The translations under genes were made by a program, and so were the position numbers. Below are positions 56,745 through 64,000 of a DNA stretch of 64,000 nucleotides, piece by piece. The DNA comes from Pseudidiomarina sediminum DSM 21906 (lineage in GTDB: Bacteria; Pseudomonadota; Gammaproteobacteria; Enterobacterales; Alteromonadaceae). Each line of letters starts with the position of its first letter. Within the stretch, counting starts at the first letter, position 1. Location of the stretch: assembly GCF_000423165.1 (NCBI RefSeq), contig NZ_KE383983.1:792376-856375 (forward strand). The letters are read 5' to 3'. Below the pieces are notes generated by a model that was given only the letters and a program-made list of their open reading frames with translations, had not been told where the DNA came from and did no database searches.

Positions 56745-58763
56745 ATGGCACGGGTTATTTGGGCAGCAGCACTGACACTGTTAATTGCCTCCACGAGTAC
56801 GGTTGGAGCGCAACAAGGTGCACGCGCGTCGCGTTGGCAAGCCGACCAGTTTGGTCCTATTGTTCCGACCGATACTATGTGGAGTATCGCTTCGTACTAC
56901 GGGCGTCAGCGTGGCATCAGTGTGAACGAAATGATGGATCAAATCGTTGCGAATAACCCGCGGGCCTTTCGCGATAATCGTCCTGACTTTATGCTGACAG
57001 GCTTTTATTTATCGATTCCAGGTGGCGAAGCTGTTGCTGCAACAGCGCAAACCGAGGCAGCCATAGAGCCGGCGCCGAGTGTTGCCGAAACATCGCCAAC
57101 CGTGGCGGCGAACGACGAAGCAGTCCAAAGCGTTGTGGTGGAAAACGAAATCGCGATTTCGGTATCAGAACTGCAGGCGTTACGAACGCAGCTCTCTGAA
57201 TCGATAGACTTGATTGAGAACTTGCAGGGTGAAAATGGTACCTTGCAAGCGCGTCTTGAAGCAGTAACACAAGAATTGGATGCGCTGAAGGCGCGAGCTG
57301 ATGAAGAGATGCGAGCGTCGTCGGAAATGGCCTCGTTGGCTGAGTCCTTAGAGCAAGGAGAGCAGACGGAAGAAGCGTCGTTGACACAGCTGAGCCAGAC
57401 TGCCGCGACAGAGCTACCTGCGCAAGAGCAGACCCAGCCTGAGGGGGCGACTGACAACAATAGCGCGACGAACGCACCGACCGTAACGGATGCGGCTGCC
57501 GCTGCAAGCACAGCGACGACAGATGCAACTTCTGCTGAGCCTGCCGCAAGCACAAGCGAAGCCGCAACTGACGCGCAAGCGGTACAGCAAGCCAAAACGA
57601 GCACTGCGAACAGCCAAACGCCTAAGCGCAACCCTTGGTTAGCTTGGTTAATGAAACCCTTACATTTAGCCATTGCTGCAGGCGTGGCAGTGTTACTTTT
57701 GCTGATGCTTGCTTACGCGTTATACGTACGTCGCGTGAATCGTGAATGGGACAATGAAGCGGTCGAAGTCGATGAGCGAGAACTCACCGAGGCTGCCAGC
57801 GAAGCTTCTTCTGAGCCTACGTCGCAGGTAGAGGAAGCAGCATCAGAAACGATGCAGGTTGATGATGACGTTGCTGATGCGGCAGCGCAAGCAAGTATTG
57901 CTGCGACACAGTCGGAGTGGCATGCACAGGAAGATGATGGCGAACCTTATGCCGAAGTTTCAGATGTTGACCTCGATGCCTACTTGCGTGAGCAGCAAGC
58001 GCGCGAACAGCATGACGAAGCTGCGGACGATGACGTAGCGGAGCAAGCGGCGAGTGAAGCTGCTGTTGCGACCACAGAGGCAGATGAACAGCATCACTAC
58101 GATGACCTATCGCGTGAGGTTGATGCCTTGCTGGCGATAGAGCTGACGGATGAAACGCAGACTGATGAGACCGAGGTAGAAACGGATCTCAGCGCAGACG
58201 GCATGGCTGAAACTGCGGCAGAACCAGAATCAGAGTCTGAATCTGAGTCTGAGACAGAGACAGCGGCTGATGCGCCTGACGCTGAAAGTGCGCAAGACGA
58301 TGGTTATTTGCTTGAGCCTGAAGCCATGGACTCCTTTGGTGGCTTGCGTCTAGATGATCCGGCCGATGACAGCGAAACGGCCAATGTGCCTGAAGGTGAG
58401 CCCGCGACTGCAGCGGCGACCGACGCTGATGAAGACGGTTATCTCTCCATCGAAAGTTTGATGGAAGAGGCGGACGAAGAAGCCAGCAAAGAGCATGATG
58501 ACCTTTACAATAAAGGTAAGATTAGTGAAGCCTTAGGCGGTGACGAGAAGCTCACAGGTGATTTCGATTTAGACGGCGATGCGATCGAAGACAATGACGC
58601 GTCGTTGGCAAATCAGCTTGATCTCGCACAAGTCTACCTAGATATGGGCGAAACCGAAGAGGCGCGCACGTTACTGGACGCCATTGCACAATGTGGCGAT
58701 GACGAAGCGGAACGTGAAGCGAATCGATTATTACAGCAATTAGATGAACAGGGCGGTCGATGA
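56745..58763 (+). CDS. fimV: FimV/HubP-like polar landmark protein
   Basis: Membrane protein of 672 residues that organises the cell pole in relatives. It has a signal peptide, a LysM-like periplasmic region ([20 protein letters not shown]), a coiled coil (about 140-200), one membrane helix (about 308-328), then a very acidic cytoplasmic part and a C-terminal FimV/TPR-like motif ([20 protein letters not shown]). A Ser-Glu repeat run lies at about residues 495-507. GTG at 56742 is an alternative start. truA begins within its stop. Confidence 0.88.
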   Translation: MARVIWAAALTLLIASTSTVGAQQGARASRWQADQFGPIVPTDTMWSIASYYGRQRGISVNEMMDQIVANNPRAFRDNRPDFMLTGFYLSIPGGEAVAATAQTEAAIEPAPSVAETSPTVAANDEAVQSVVVENEIAISVSELQALRTQLSESIDLIENLQGENGTLQARLEAVTQELDALKARADEEMRASSEMASLAESLEQGEQTEEASLTQLSQTAATELPAQEQTQPEGATDNNSATNAPTVTDAAAAASTATTDATSAEPAASTSEAATDAQAVQQAKTSTANSQTPKRNPWLAWLMKPLHLAIAAGVAVLLLLMLAYALYVRRVNREWDNEAVEVDERELTEAASEASSEPTSQVEEAASETMQVDDDVADAAAQASIAATQSEWHAQEDDGEPYAEVSDVDLDAYLREQQAREQHDEAADDDVAEQAASEAAVATTEADEQHHYDDLSREVDALLAIELTDETQTDETEVETDLSADGMAETAAEPESESESESETETAADAPDAESAQDDGYLLEPEAMDSFGGLRLDDPADDSETANVPEGEPATAAATDADEDGYLSIESLMEEADEEASKEHDDLYNKGKISEALGGDEKLTGDFDLDGDAIEDNDASLANQLDLAQVYLDMGETEEARTLLDAIAQCGDDEAEREANRLLQQLDEQGGR

Positions 58764-59560
58764 GTAGTACGCGCTTTGCGCTTGGTATTGAGTACGACGG
58801 TAGTGGTTATTACGGTTGGCAGCGCCAACGTGAAGTTACTGGCGTACAGGAGGTGCTTGAACGGGCGCTCAGTAAAGTCGCGAATCACCCGGTAGAAGTG
58901 GTATGTGCTGGGCGTACCGATGCTGGCGTGCATGCCACCGGACAGGTGGTGCACTTTGACAGTCAGGACCCGCGTAGTGCCGCCGCTTGGACCATGGGCG
59001 TCAATAGTAACCTTCCCGACACTGTAGCGGTGCGTTGGGTACAGCAGGTGCCCGCTGATTTCAGTGCGCGTTTTAGTGCGACAGGGCGGCGTTACCGTTA
59101 TATCATTTGTAACAACCGCTTGCGGCCTGCGATTCTTGGGCGCGGGGTAAGTCACTACCACCAAACCCTTGATGTGGCTGCCATGCATGAAGCTGCGCAA
59201 GGGTTGTTGGGTGAACACGACTTTAGTTCCTTTCGTGCTGCGCAGTGCCAGTCGCATTCACCGAATCGCTGTGTGACGCATATCGACGTTCGTCGCCATG
59301 GTGAGTTTGTGGTGATTGATATTGCCGCCAATGCTTTTTTGCACCATATGGTGCGTAACATTGTTGGTACCTTGCTAACGGTAGGGCGCAAGGAGCAGCC
59401 GGTGGATTGGCCTGCGCAGTTGTTGGCGCTGCGTGATCGTACGAAAGCCGCAGCAACCGCGAAAGCTGAGGGGCTGTATTTGGTTCAGGTGGATTATCCG
59501 CAAAGCTTTGGCCTACCTAAGTTAAATCCAGGCCCCTTATGGCTTCCTGAGAACCACTAA
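58760..59560 (+). CDS. truA: tRNA pseudouridine(38-40) synthase
   Basis: Converts U38-U40 of many tRNA anticodon arms to pseudouridine. The 266-residue protein has catalytic Asp54 in [15 protein letters not shown] and the end motif [16 protein letters not shown]. The ATG overlaps the fimV stop (ATGA). Confidence 0.95.
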   Translation: MSSTRFALGIEYDGSGYYGWQRQREVTGVQEVLERALSKVANHPVEVVCAGRTDAGVHATGQVVHFDSQDPRSAAAWTMGVNSNLPDTVAVRWVQQVPADFSARFSATGRRYRYIICNNRLRPAILGRGVSHYHQTLDVAAMHEAAQGLLGEHDFSSFRAAQCQSHSPNRCVTHIDVRRHGEFVVIDIAANAFLHHMVRNIVGTLLTVGRKEQPVDWPAQLLALRDRTKAAATAKAEGLYLVQVDYPQSFGLPKLNPGPLWLPENH

Positions 59561-59571
59561 TTAGACCACTT

Positions 59572-59600
59572 TTTACTGCAAGCTAGCCCCAGATTATGCT
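59572..59600 (+). promoter_or_regulatory. accD promoter
   Basis: TTTACT (59572-59577) and TATGCT (59595-59600) with 17 bases between. The motif AGACCACTTTTTA (59563-59575) overlaps the -35 and is shared with the fabB upstream region. Confidence 0.55.
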
Positions 59601-59659
59601 TTAATACGGGGAATAACGGCAATCTGCCGAAGTAAACACATTGAGATGATGACAACGAT

Positions 59660-60523
59660 ATGAGCTGGATTGAGCGAATTCTTGCAAAACCGAAAAGCAA
59701 CAAACGCCGCAATATTCCTGAAGGGGTATGGGCGAAATGCAGCGGTTGTGATGCAATCATTTATAACGCAGACCTAGAGCGCAACCTGCATGTGTGTCCT
59801 AAGTGTGATCATCACATGCGTATGTCAGCACGTGAGCGTTTGGATGGCTTTTTAGATAGCGGTACGGGTCGCGAGATCGGTGCTGAGCTTGAGCCGAAAG
59901 ATATTTTGAAGTTCCGTGATTCGAAAAAATACAAAGATCGTATTGCGGCTGCACAAAAAGCGACGGGCGAAAAAGATGCGCTGGTCGCCCAACAAGGCAA
60001 GCTCAAGGGCATGCCTGTGGTTGCTGTTGCGTTTGAATTTAATTTTATGGGTGGCTCAATGGCCTCGGTTGTTGGTGCGCGCTTTGTCAAAGCAGCAGAG
60101 ATTTGTCTACGTGAGAAACTACCTTTGGTATGTTTTTCAGCCTCAGGTGGCGCACGTATGCAAGAAGCCTTGATGTCTTTGATGCAAATGGCGAAAACCT
60201 CTGCGGCGTTAGCGCGTATGAGCGAAGAAGGCTTGCCGTTTATTTCAGTACTGACCGACCCGACGATGGGTGGTGTCTCCGCCAGTCTGGCCATGCTCGG
60301 TGATGTAAATATCGCTGAGCCTAAGGCATTGATTGGTTTTGCGGGGCCTCGGGTCATCGAGCAAACGGTCCGCGAAACCTTACCTGAAGGCTTCCAGCGA
60401 GCCGAGTTCTTGCTTGAACATGGCGCCATCGACATGATCGTTGATCGTCGCCAAATGCGAAATCGCATTGCTGCCTTGTTGGCGAAATTCCAGCACCATA
60501 GCCCGCTGGTTGACGAGTATTGA
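59660..60523 (+). CDS. accD: Acetyl-CoA carboxylase carboxyltransferase subunit beta
   Basis: With AccA transfers carboxyl from biotin to acetyl-CoA, making malonyl-CoA. The 287-residue protein has an N-terminal zinc ribbon (Cys27, Cys30, Cys46, Cys49) and the CoA-binding crotonase-like core with [22 protein letters not shown] in essence. It is followed by folC after 7 bases. Confidence 0.97.
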   Translation: MSWIERILAKPKSNKRRNIPEGVWAKCSGCDAIIYNADLERNLHVCPKCDHHMRMSARERLDGFLDSGTGREIGAELEPKDILKFRDSKKYKDRIAAAQKATGEKDALVAQQGKLKGMPVVAVAFEFNFMGGSMASVVGARFVKAAEICLREKLPLVCFSASGGARMQEALMSLMQMAKTSAALARMSEEGLPFISVLTDPTMGGVSASLAMLGDVNIAEPKALIGFAGPRVIEQTVRETLPEGFQRAEFLLEHGAIDMIVDRRQMRNRIAALLAKFQHHSPLVDEY

Positions 60524-60530
60524 TGTTGCA

Positions 60531-61811
60531 ATGAGCAAGCAAGTGATCGCTAAACCATCTTCAACAGCCGGGCTCGATGCCTGGCTGTCGTATTTAGAGG
60601 CTCTGCATCCGACGGAAATCGATATGGGGTTAGTGCGTGTGCAGGCCGTTGCTGAACGTCTTGGGATTGAACCTGGCCGGGCCAAAGTGATGACCGTGGC
60701 AGGGACCAATGGTAAAGGTTCGACCGTACGTTACCTCGAAACGATTCTGCGTGCTTCAGGCTATACCACTGGCGTCTACATTTCACCGCACTTGCAGCAC
60801 TATGAAGAGCGCGTGCGGATTAACGCCAAGCAGCTTGACGCATCACAGCACGTCGCAGCCTTCCAAGCCGTTGAAGCGGCACGTGGAGAAACCTCGCTAA
60901 CCTACTTTGAGTTCGGTACGCTGGCGGCGTTTTGGCTGCTACAGCAAAGTGATGTCGATGTCTGGGTGTTAGAGATTGGCTTAGGTGGACGCCTCGATGC
61001 CGTGAACTGTATTGCCGCAGATGTCGCCATGATCACCTCAGTTGGTATCGATCATATTGGCTTTTTAGGTGCCGATAGAAGCGGTATTGCGCGTGAAAAA
61101 GCTGGTGTGTTTCGGTCGCAACGCGCCGCCGTGATTGGTGAACCTAACTTCCCAGCACTGGTCCTTGCTGAGCTCCAGCAACAAGATATCTTCCCTCAAC
61201 GCGTTGGTGTCGATTTTAGCTATCGCTTGAGTGATGACCAACAGGGTTGGCATTTCTTTAGCCCACGCAGTGAATTGCATCAGTTACCATTGCCACAGTT
61301 ACCACTGCCTAATGCGGCAACAGCACTGATGGCGCTGGAATTGTTGGATCTTCCCGTGCCGGTGCAGGCGATTCGTGAAGGTTTAGTCACCGCGCGTGAG
61401 CCGGGCCGTTTGCAATACCATGCCGGGCCGCCAGAGGTGTTGATTGACGTTGCACATAATCCGCAAGCCGCGACCTTTGTTGCAGGGCATATTCAACACC
61501 GCTTTGCTGGCCGACCGGTATATGCGGTGGTGGGCATGCTCAAAGATAAAGACATCGCCGGCACCTTACAGGCGTTGGCACCTGTGGTCAGTCAGTGGTT
61601 CTTAGCTGATCTTCAGGGGCATCGTGCGGCGTCTGCAGCGGAGTTAGCGGAAGCGCTCGCAAGTGCTGAGGATGTGACGCCGCAGTGCTTCGCTTCGGTG
61701 GCCGATGCTTTTGTGGCGGCCAAAGCGCAAGCGACAGATGATTCGCAACAACCACTGGTATTGGTCTGCGGCTCGTTTTACACTGTTGGCAAACTACCTC
61801 AGTCGGAGTAA
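60531..61811 (+). CDS. folC: Bifunctional folylpolyglutamate/dihydrofolate synthase
   Basis: Adds glutamate to dihydropteroate and to folates. The 426-residue Mur-ligase-like enzyme has the P-loop GTNGKGSTVRYLE, the segment LEIGLGGRLDAVN and DVAHNPQAA. The ATG at 60531 (MSKQVIAKPS) lies 7 bases after accD; a longer frame overlapping accD from 60441 is not real. Confidence 0.94.
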   Translation: MSKQVIAKPSSTAGLDAWLSYLEALHPTEIDMGLVRVQAVAERLGIEPGRAKVMTVAGTNGKGSTVRYLETILRASGYTTGVYISPHLQHYEERVRINAKQLDASQHVAAFQAVEAARGETSLTYFEFGTLAAFWLLQQSDVDVWVLEIGLGGRLDAVNCIAADVAMITSVGIDHIGFLGADRSGIAREKAGVFRSQRAAVIGEPNFPALVLAELQQQDIFPQRVGVDFSYRLSDDQQGWHFFSPRSELHQLPLPQLPLPNAATALMALELLDLPVPVQAIREGLVTAREPGRLQYHAGPPEVLIDVAHNPQAATFVAGHIQHRFAGRPVYAVVGMLKDKDIAGTLQALAPVVSQWFLADLQGHRAASAAELAEALASAEDVTPQCFASVADAFVAAKAQATDDSQQPLVLVCGSFYTVGKLPQSE

Positions 61812-61813
61812 GC

Positions 61814-62389
61814 ATGGCATCGCAATTACAGAATCGAATCGTTGGCAGTATTATCCTTATCGCTTTGGCCGTTATTATTTTGCCGGAGTTGTTTGATGGC
61901 CAACAAGTACGCGAGCAAGAGCAGTTTGCCGCGATGCCGATTCAACCTGATGCTGATGTTGTTGAAAAAACCGTGGTGCTGCCAACGGAAGACTTAGGCG
62001 GCACCCCCATTGACCTTGCGCCACCGAAGCCGTTACCTGACACGGTTGAGTTGACCAGTGACGACGCGCCACAAGTCTCGCAAGCCGCGGAAACTTCGAG
62101 CGAGACGCCGGCCAATAAACCTGCTGAACCGGTGACCAGTGATCTAAGCCAACCTGGGTATGTGGTACAGCTCGGCGCGTTTAGTAATGCTGAGTCGGTG
62201 AATGCGCTAATTCGTGAGCTTAAAGCCAAAAACTTCGCAGCCTATAGCGAAAAAGTACAAGTCAACGGTAAGACCTTGATTCGTTTACTGGTTGGCCCCG
62301 CGCTGACTGAAGCTGAACTTGAGCAGCAACTTCCTGAACTGAAGAAGTTGACGGGGCTCGAAGGCCGGGTGGTTCGCTTTGAACCGTAA
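61814..62389 (+). CDS. dedD: DedD-like SPOR domain protein
   Basis: Cell-division protein of 191 residues: a membrane helix at residues 7-28, a Pro/Glu-rich linker and a C-terminal SPOR domain (about 112-190, GYVVQLGAFSNAESVNALIREL in essence) that binds denuded septal peptidoglycan. GGAG precedes the ATG. Position after folC is as in E. coli. Confidence 0.92.
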   Translation: MASQLQNRIVGSIILIALAVIILPELFDGQQVREQEQFAAMPIQPDADVVEKTVVLPTEDLGGTPIDLAPPKPLPDTVELTSDDAPQVSQAAETSSETPANKPAEPVTSDLSQPGYVVQLGAFSNAESVNALIRELKAKNFAAYSEKVQVNGKTLIRLLVGPALTEAELEQQLPELKKLTGLEGRVVRFEP

Positions 62390-62467
62390 AGCACAATAAA
62401 AAGTGACGTTTTTGCTGCAAAATTCTGTTAAACTTCGCGCGTCTTAAACAGCCTTAGGAATCTCCTT

Positions 62468-62953
62468 ATGGTCTGGATTGATTATGCCATTTTAATCGTC
62501 ATTTCATTATCGACCCTTGTGAGTCTGGTGCGCGGTTTTGTGCAAGAAGCCATGTCACTAGCGGTTTGGGTTGCTGCGTTTTTTGTCGCGAGTTGGTACT
62601 ACGCCGACCTCGCTAGCTTTTTTACCGGTTTCGAAGACCAAATGGTCCGCAATGCCGTTGCCGCATTAGCACTTTTTGTCGCCACTTTAATCGTTGGTGC
62701 AGTCGTGAATTATGTGTTGGGGCAATTGGTAGATAAGACCGGGCTGACCGGCACCGACCGTGTGCTGGGTGGCGTCTTTGGCGCCTTGCGTGGCGTGTTG
62801 ATCGTCAGCGCTCTATTATTTTTCTTAGATAGCTTTACCGGATTGGCAAGCACTGAGTGGTGGCAGCAGTCGATGCTGATCCCGCACTTTGGTGTGTTCA
62901 TTCAATGGTTTTTTGAGTACTTCGAGCAAACGTCAAGTTTTCTCCCCAACTAA
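62468..62953 (+). CDS. cvpA: Colicin V production protein family
   Basis: Membrane protein of 161 residues with four helices. The segment [21 protein letters not shown] and [17 protein letters not shown] are typical of CvpA. Its role is linked to envelope stress in other bacteria. TAGGA lies upstream of the ATG. purF follows after 20 bases. Confidence 0.93.
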   Translation: MVWIDYAILIVISLSTLVSLVRGFVQEAMSLAVWVAAFFVASWYYADLASFFTGFEDQMVRNAVAALALFVATLIVGAVVNYVLGQLVDKTGLTGTDRVLGGVFGALRGVLIVSALLFFLDSFTGLASTEWWQQSMLIPHFGVFIQWFFEYFEQTSSFLPN

Positions 62954-62973
62954 GCAAATGAGGTTGTCTTAGC

Positions 62974-64000
62974 ATGTGTGGCATTGTGGGTATTGTGGGT
63001 AAAGAGCCGGTCAATCAAGCGTTGTATGATAGTTTGACGATGCTGCAGCATCGAGGCCAAGACGCCGCGGGTATTATGACCGTAGAGCACCAAACACTGC
63101 GTTTACGTAAGGCCAATGGTCTGGTGCGCGACGTTTTCCATACGCGCCATATGCACCGTTTAGGTGGACAAATGGGCATTGGTCATGTGCGTTATCCGAC
63201 CGCGGGAAGTTCCAGTTCGGCGGAAGCACAACCTTTTTATGTGAACTCGCCGTTTGGTATTGCGATGGCACACAATGGCAACCTGACCAACGCGCATGAG
63301 CTCCAGGAACAATTGTTTGCCAAAGCCCGTCGCCATATCAATACCACCTCTGATTCTGAAATCCTTTTAAATATCTTCGCTCACGAACTTTATCAGCAAC
63401 AAAGTCTCGAACTTGGTGCCGATGATGTGTTTGCAGCGGTGAGTCGTGTTCACCGTCAAATTCGCGGTGCTTATGCGGTGGTAGCTATGGTTATCGGCCA
63501 TGGTATCGTTGCGTTCCGCGACCCTTGGGGCATTCGTCCATTGGTGTTAGGGAAGCGTGAGACAGCTTCGGGCAACGAATACATCGTTGCTTCAGAGAGT
63601 GTTGCAATTGACGGCACAGGCTTTACCTATGAGCGCGATATCGAGCCAGGTGAAGCAGTCTATATTACCGAAGACGGTCAATTGTTTTCGCGTCAATGTG
63701 CGGATAACCCGCAGCATTGCCCGTGTATCTTTGAATATGTTTACTTTGCTCGTCCGGACTCTTACATCGACCGCATCTCTGTTTATGCGTCACGCGTCAA
63801 CATGGGCCGTAAGCTGGGTGAAAAAATCAAACGCGATTACGCCCATCTTGATATTGATGTGGTCATTCCAATTCCTGAAACCAGCTGTGACATCGCGTTA
63901 GAGATGGCCAATGTCTTGGATTTGCCGTACCGCCAAGGCTTTGTGAAAAACCGCTATATCGGTCGTACCTTTATCATGCCAGGACAAACGCAACGACGTA
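62974..64000 (+). CDS. purF: Amidophosphoribosyltransferase, 5' part
   Basis: First committed step of purine synthesis. The gene is cut by the window edge after about 342 codons with no stop. It starts MCGIVGIVG, with Cys2 as the glutaminase nucleophile after methionine removal. [20 protein letters not shown] and [10 protein letters not shown] belong to the glutaminase domain, and [12 protein letters not shown] is the start of the transferase domain. GAGG is upstream of the ATG. Confidence 0.96.
   Translation, partial: MCGIVGIVGKEPVNQALYDSLTMLQHRGQDAAGIMTVEHQTLRLRKANGLVRDVFHTRHMHRLGGQMGIGHVRYPTAGSSSSAEAQPFYVNSPFGIAMAHNGNLTNAHELQEQLFAKARRHINTTSDSEILLNIFAHELYQQQSLELGADDVFAAVSRVHRQIRGAYAVVAMVIGHGIVAFRDPWGIRPLVLGKRETASGNEYIVASESVAIDGTGFTYERDIEPGEAVYITEDGQLFSRQCADNPQHCPCIFEYVYFARPDSYIDRISVYASRVNMGRKLGEKIKRDYAHLDIDVVIPIPETSCDIALEMANVLDLPYRQGFVKNRYIGRTFIMPGQTQRR

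Noticed and set aside
57005..57673. Long open frame antisense to fimV (222 codons)
   Set aside because: It arises from the Ala/Glu/Thr-rich low-complexity part of fimV read backwards; the sequence is repetitive and not protein-like.
58634..59257. Open frame antisense across the fimV-truA junction (207 codons)
   Set aside because: It covers two confident plus-strand genes and shows no recognisable motif.
60441..60530. Upstream extension of folC into accD
   Set aside because: The added residues do not match FolC, and the ATG at 60531 right after accD gives the normal start.
59812..60531. Long open frame antisense to accD (239 codons)
   Set aside because: It mirrors the strongly conserved accD coding strand, has no family-like sequence and no ribosome site. 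It is a codon-usage shadow.
1..64000. Mobile elements, prophage or CRISPR array
   Set aside because: I found no transposase or integrase-like protein, no direct-repeat array and no tRNA-linked duplication; all gene neighbourhoods look ancestral.

Overview
The window reads as a compact chromosomal segment of a marine gammaproteobacterium of the Alteromonadales type. Idiomarina or Pseudidiomarina is my best guess. This rests on gene content and order, not on a database search: a full Na+-NQR operon followed by apbE and nqrM; FabV as enoyl reductase; a Pla-1/cef-type lipase; many secreted peptidases; and the conserved series yfcL / mnmC / fabB - pdxB - asd - fimV - truA - accD - folC - dedD - cvpA - purF. 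I see no phage, insertion sequence, CRISPR array or rRNA operon. Base composition looks even, and no gap between genes reaches 300 bases.

Layout. 1-2184: a tRNA-Ser and a lone propionyl-CoA synthetase. 2181-5850: an iron-storage cluster (bfd, two bacterioferritins, an MscS channel) plus a CaCA antiporter and a DUF3429 protein. 5941-10668: ZntB and an FbpABC-type ferric iron ABC transporter behind a Fur-like promoter. 10851-14743: a proton antiporter, a small lipoprotein, a BolA protein and FabV. 14986-22086: nqrABCDEF-apbE-nqrM. 22096-24198: a three-domain protein (cysteine desulfurase, degenerate metallo-beta-lactamase-like fold, rhodanese). 24207-27792: a Ycf48-like propeller protein, then csoR-copA. 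27974-30412: an MDR reductase facing an OhrR-like regulator, and YciK. 30651-35429: lipase, SohB, SmrA and a lipoprotein. 35446-41259: a dicarboxylate/glutamate-type symporter, a Yip1 protein, MiaE, LpxH, PpiB and CysS. 41282-49758: a peptidase-rich stretch (M17, S9, M28 and a large zinc metalloprotease) with an acyl-CoA thioesterase. 49795-64000: HIT, FldB, YfcL, MnmC, FabB and then the pdxB-to-purF series, with purF cut by the window edge.

How the genes fit together. Iron supply is a theme: Fur-like sites sit in front of both the FbpABC importer and bfd, and the two bacterioferritin subunits are complementary, one keeping the heme methionine and the other the ferroxidase residues. Sodium respiration is complete, with its flavin transferase (ApbE) and iron-centre maturation factor (NqrM). 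The cysteine desulfurase fusion directly downstream is the most intriguing gene here and may supply sulfur to that pathway; this is an inference. Secreted peptidases, a lipase and an amino/dicarboxylic acid symporter suggest a protein- and lipid-degrading heterotroph. Genes are packed tightly, with several convergent pairs overlapping at their 3' ends.
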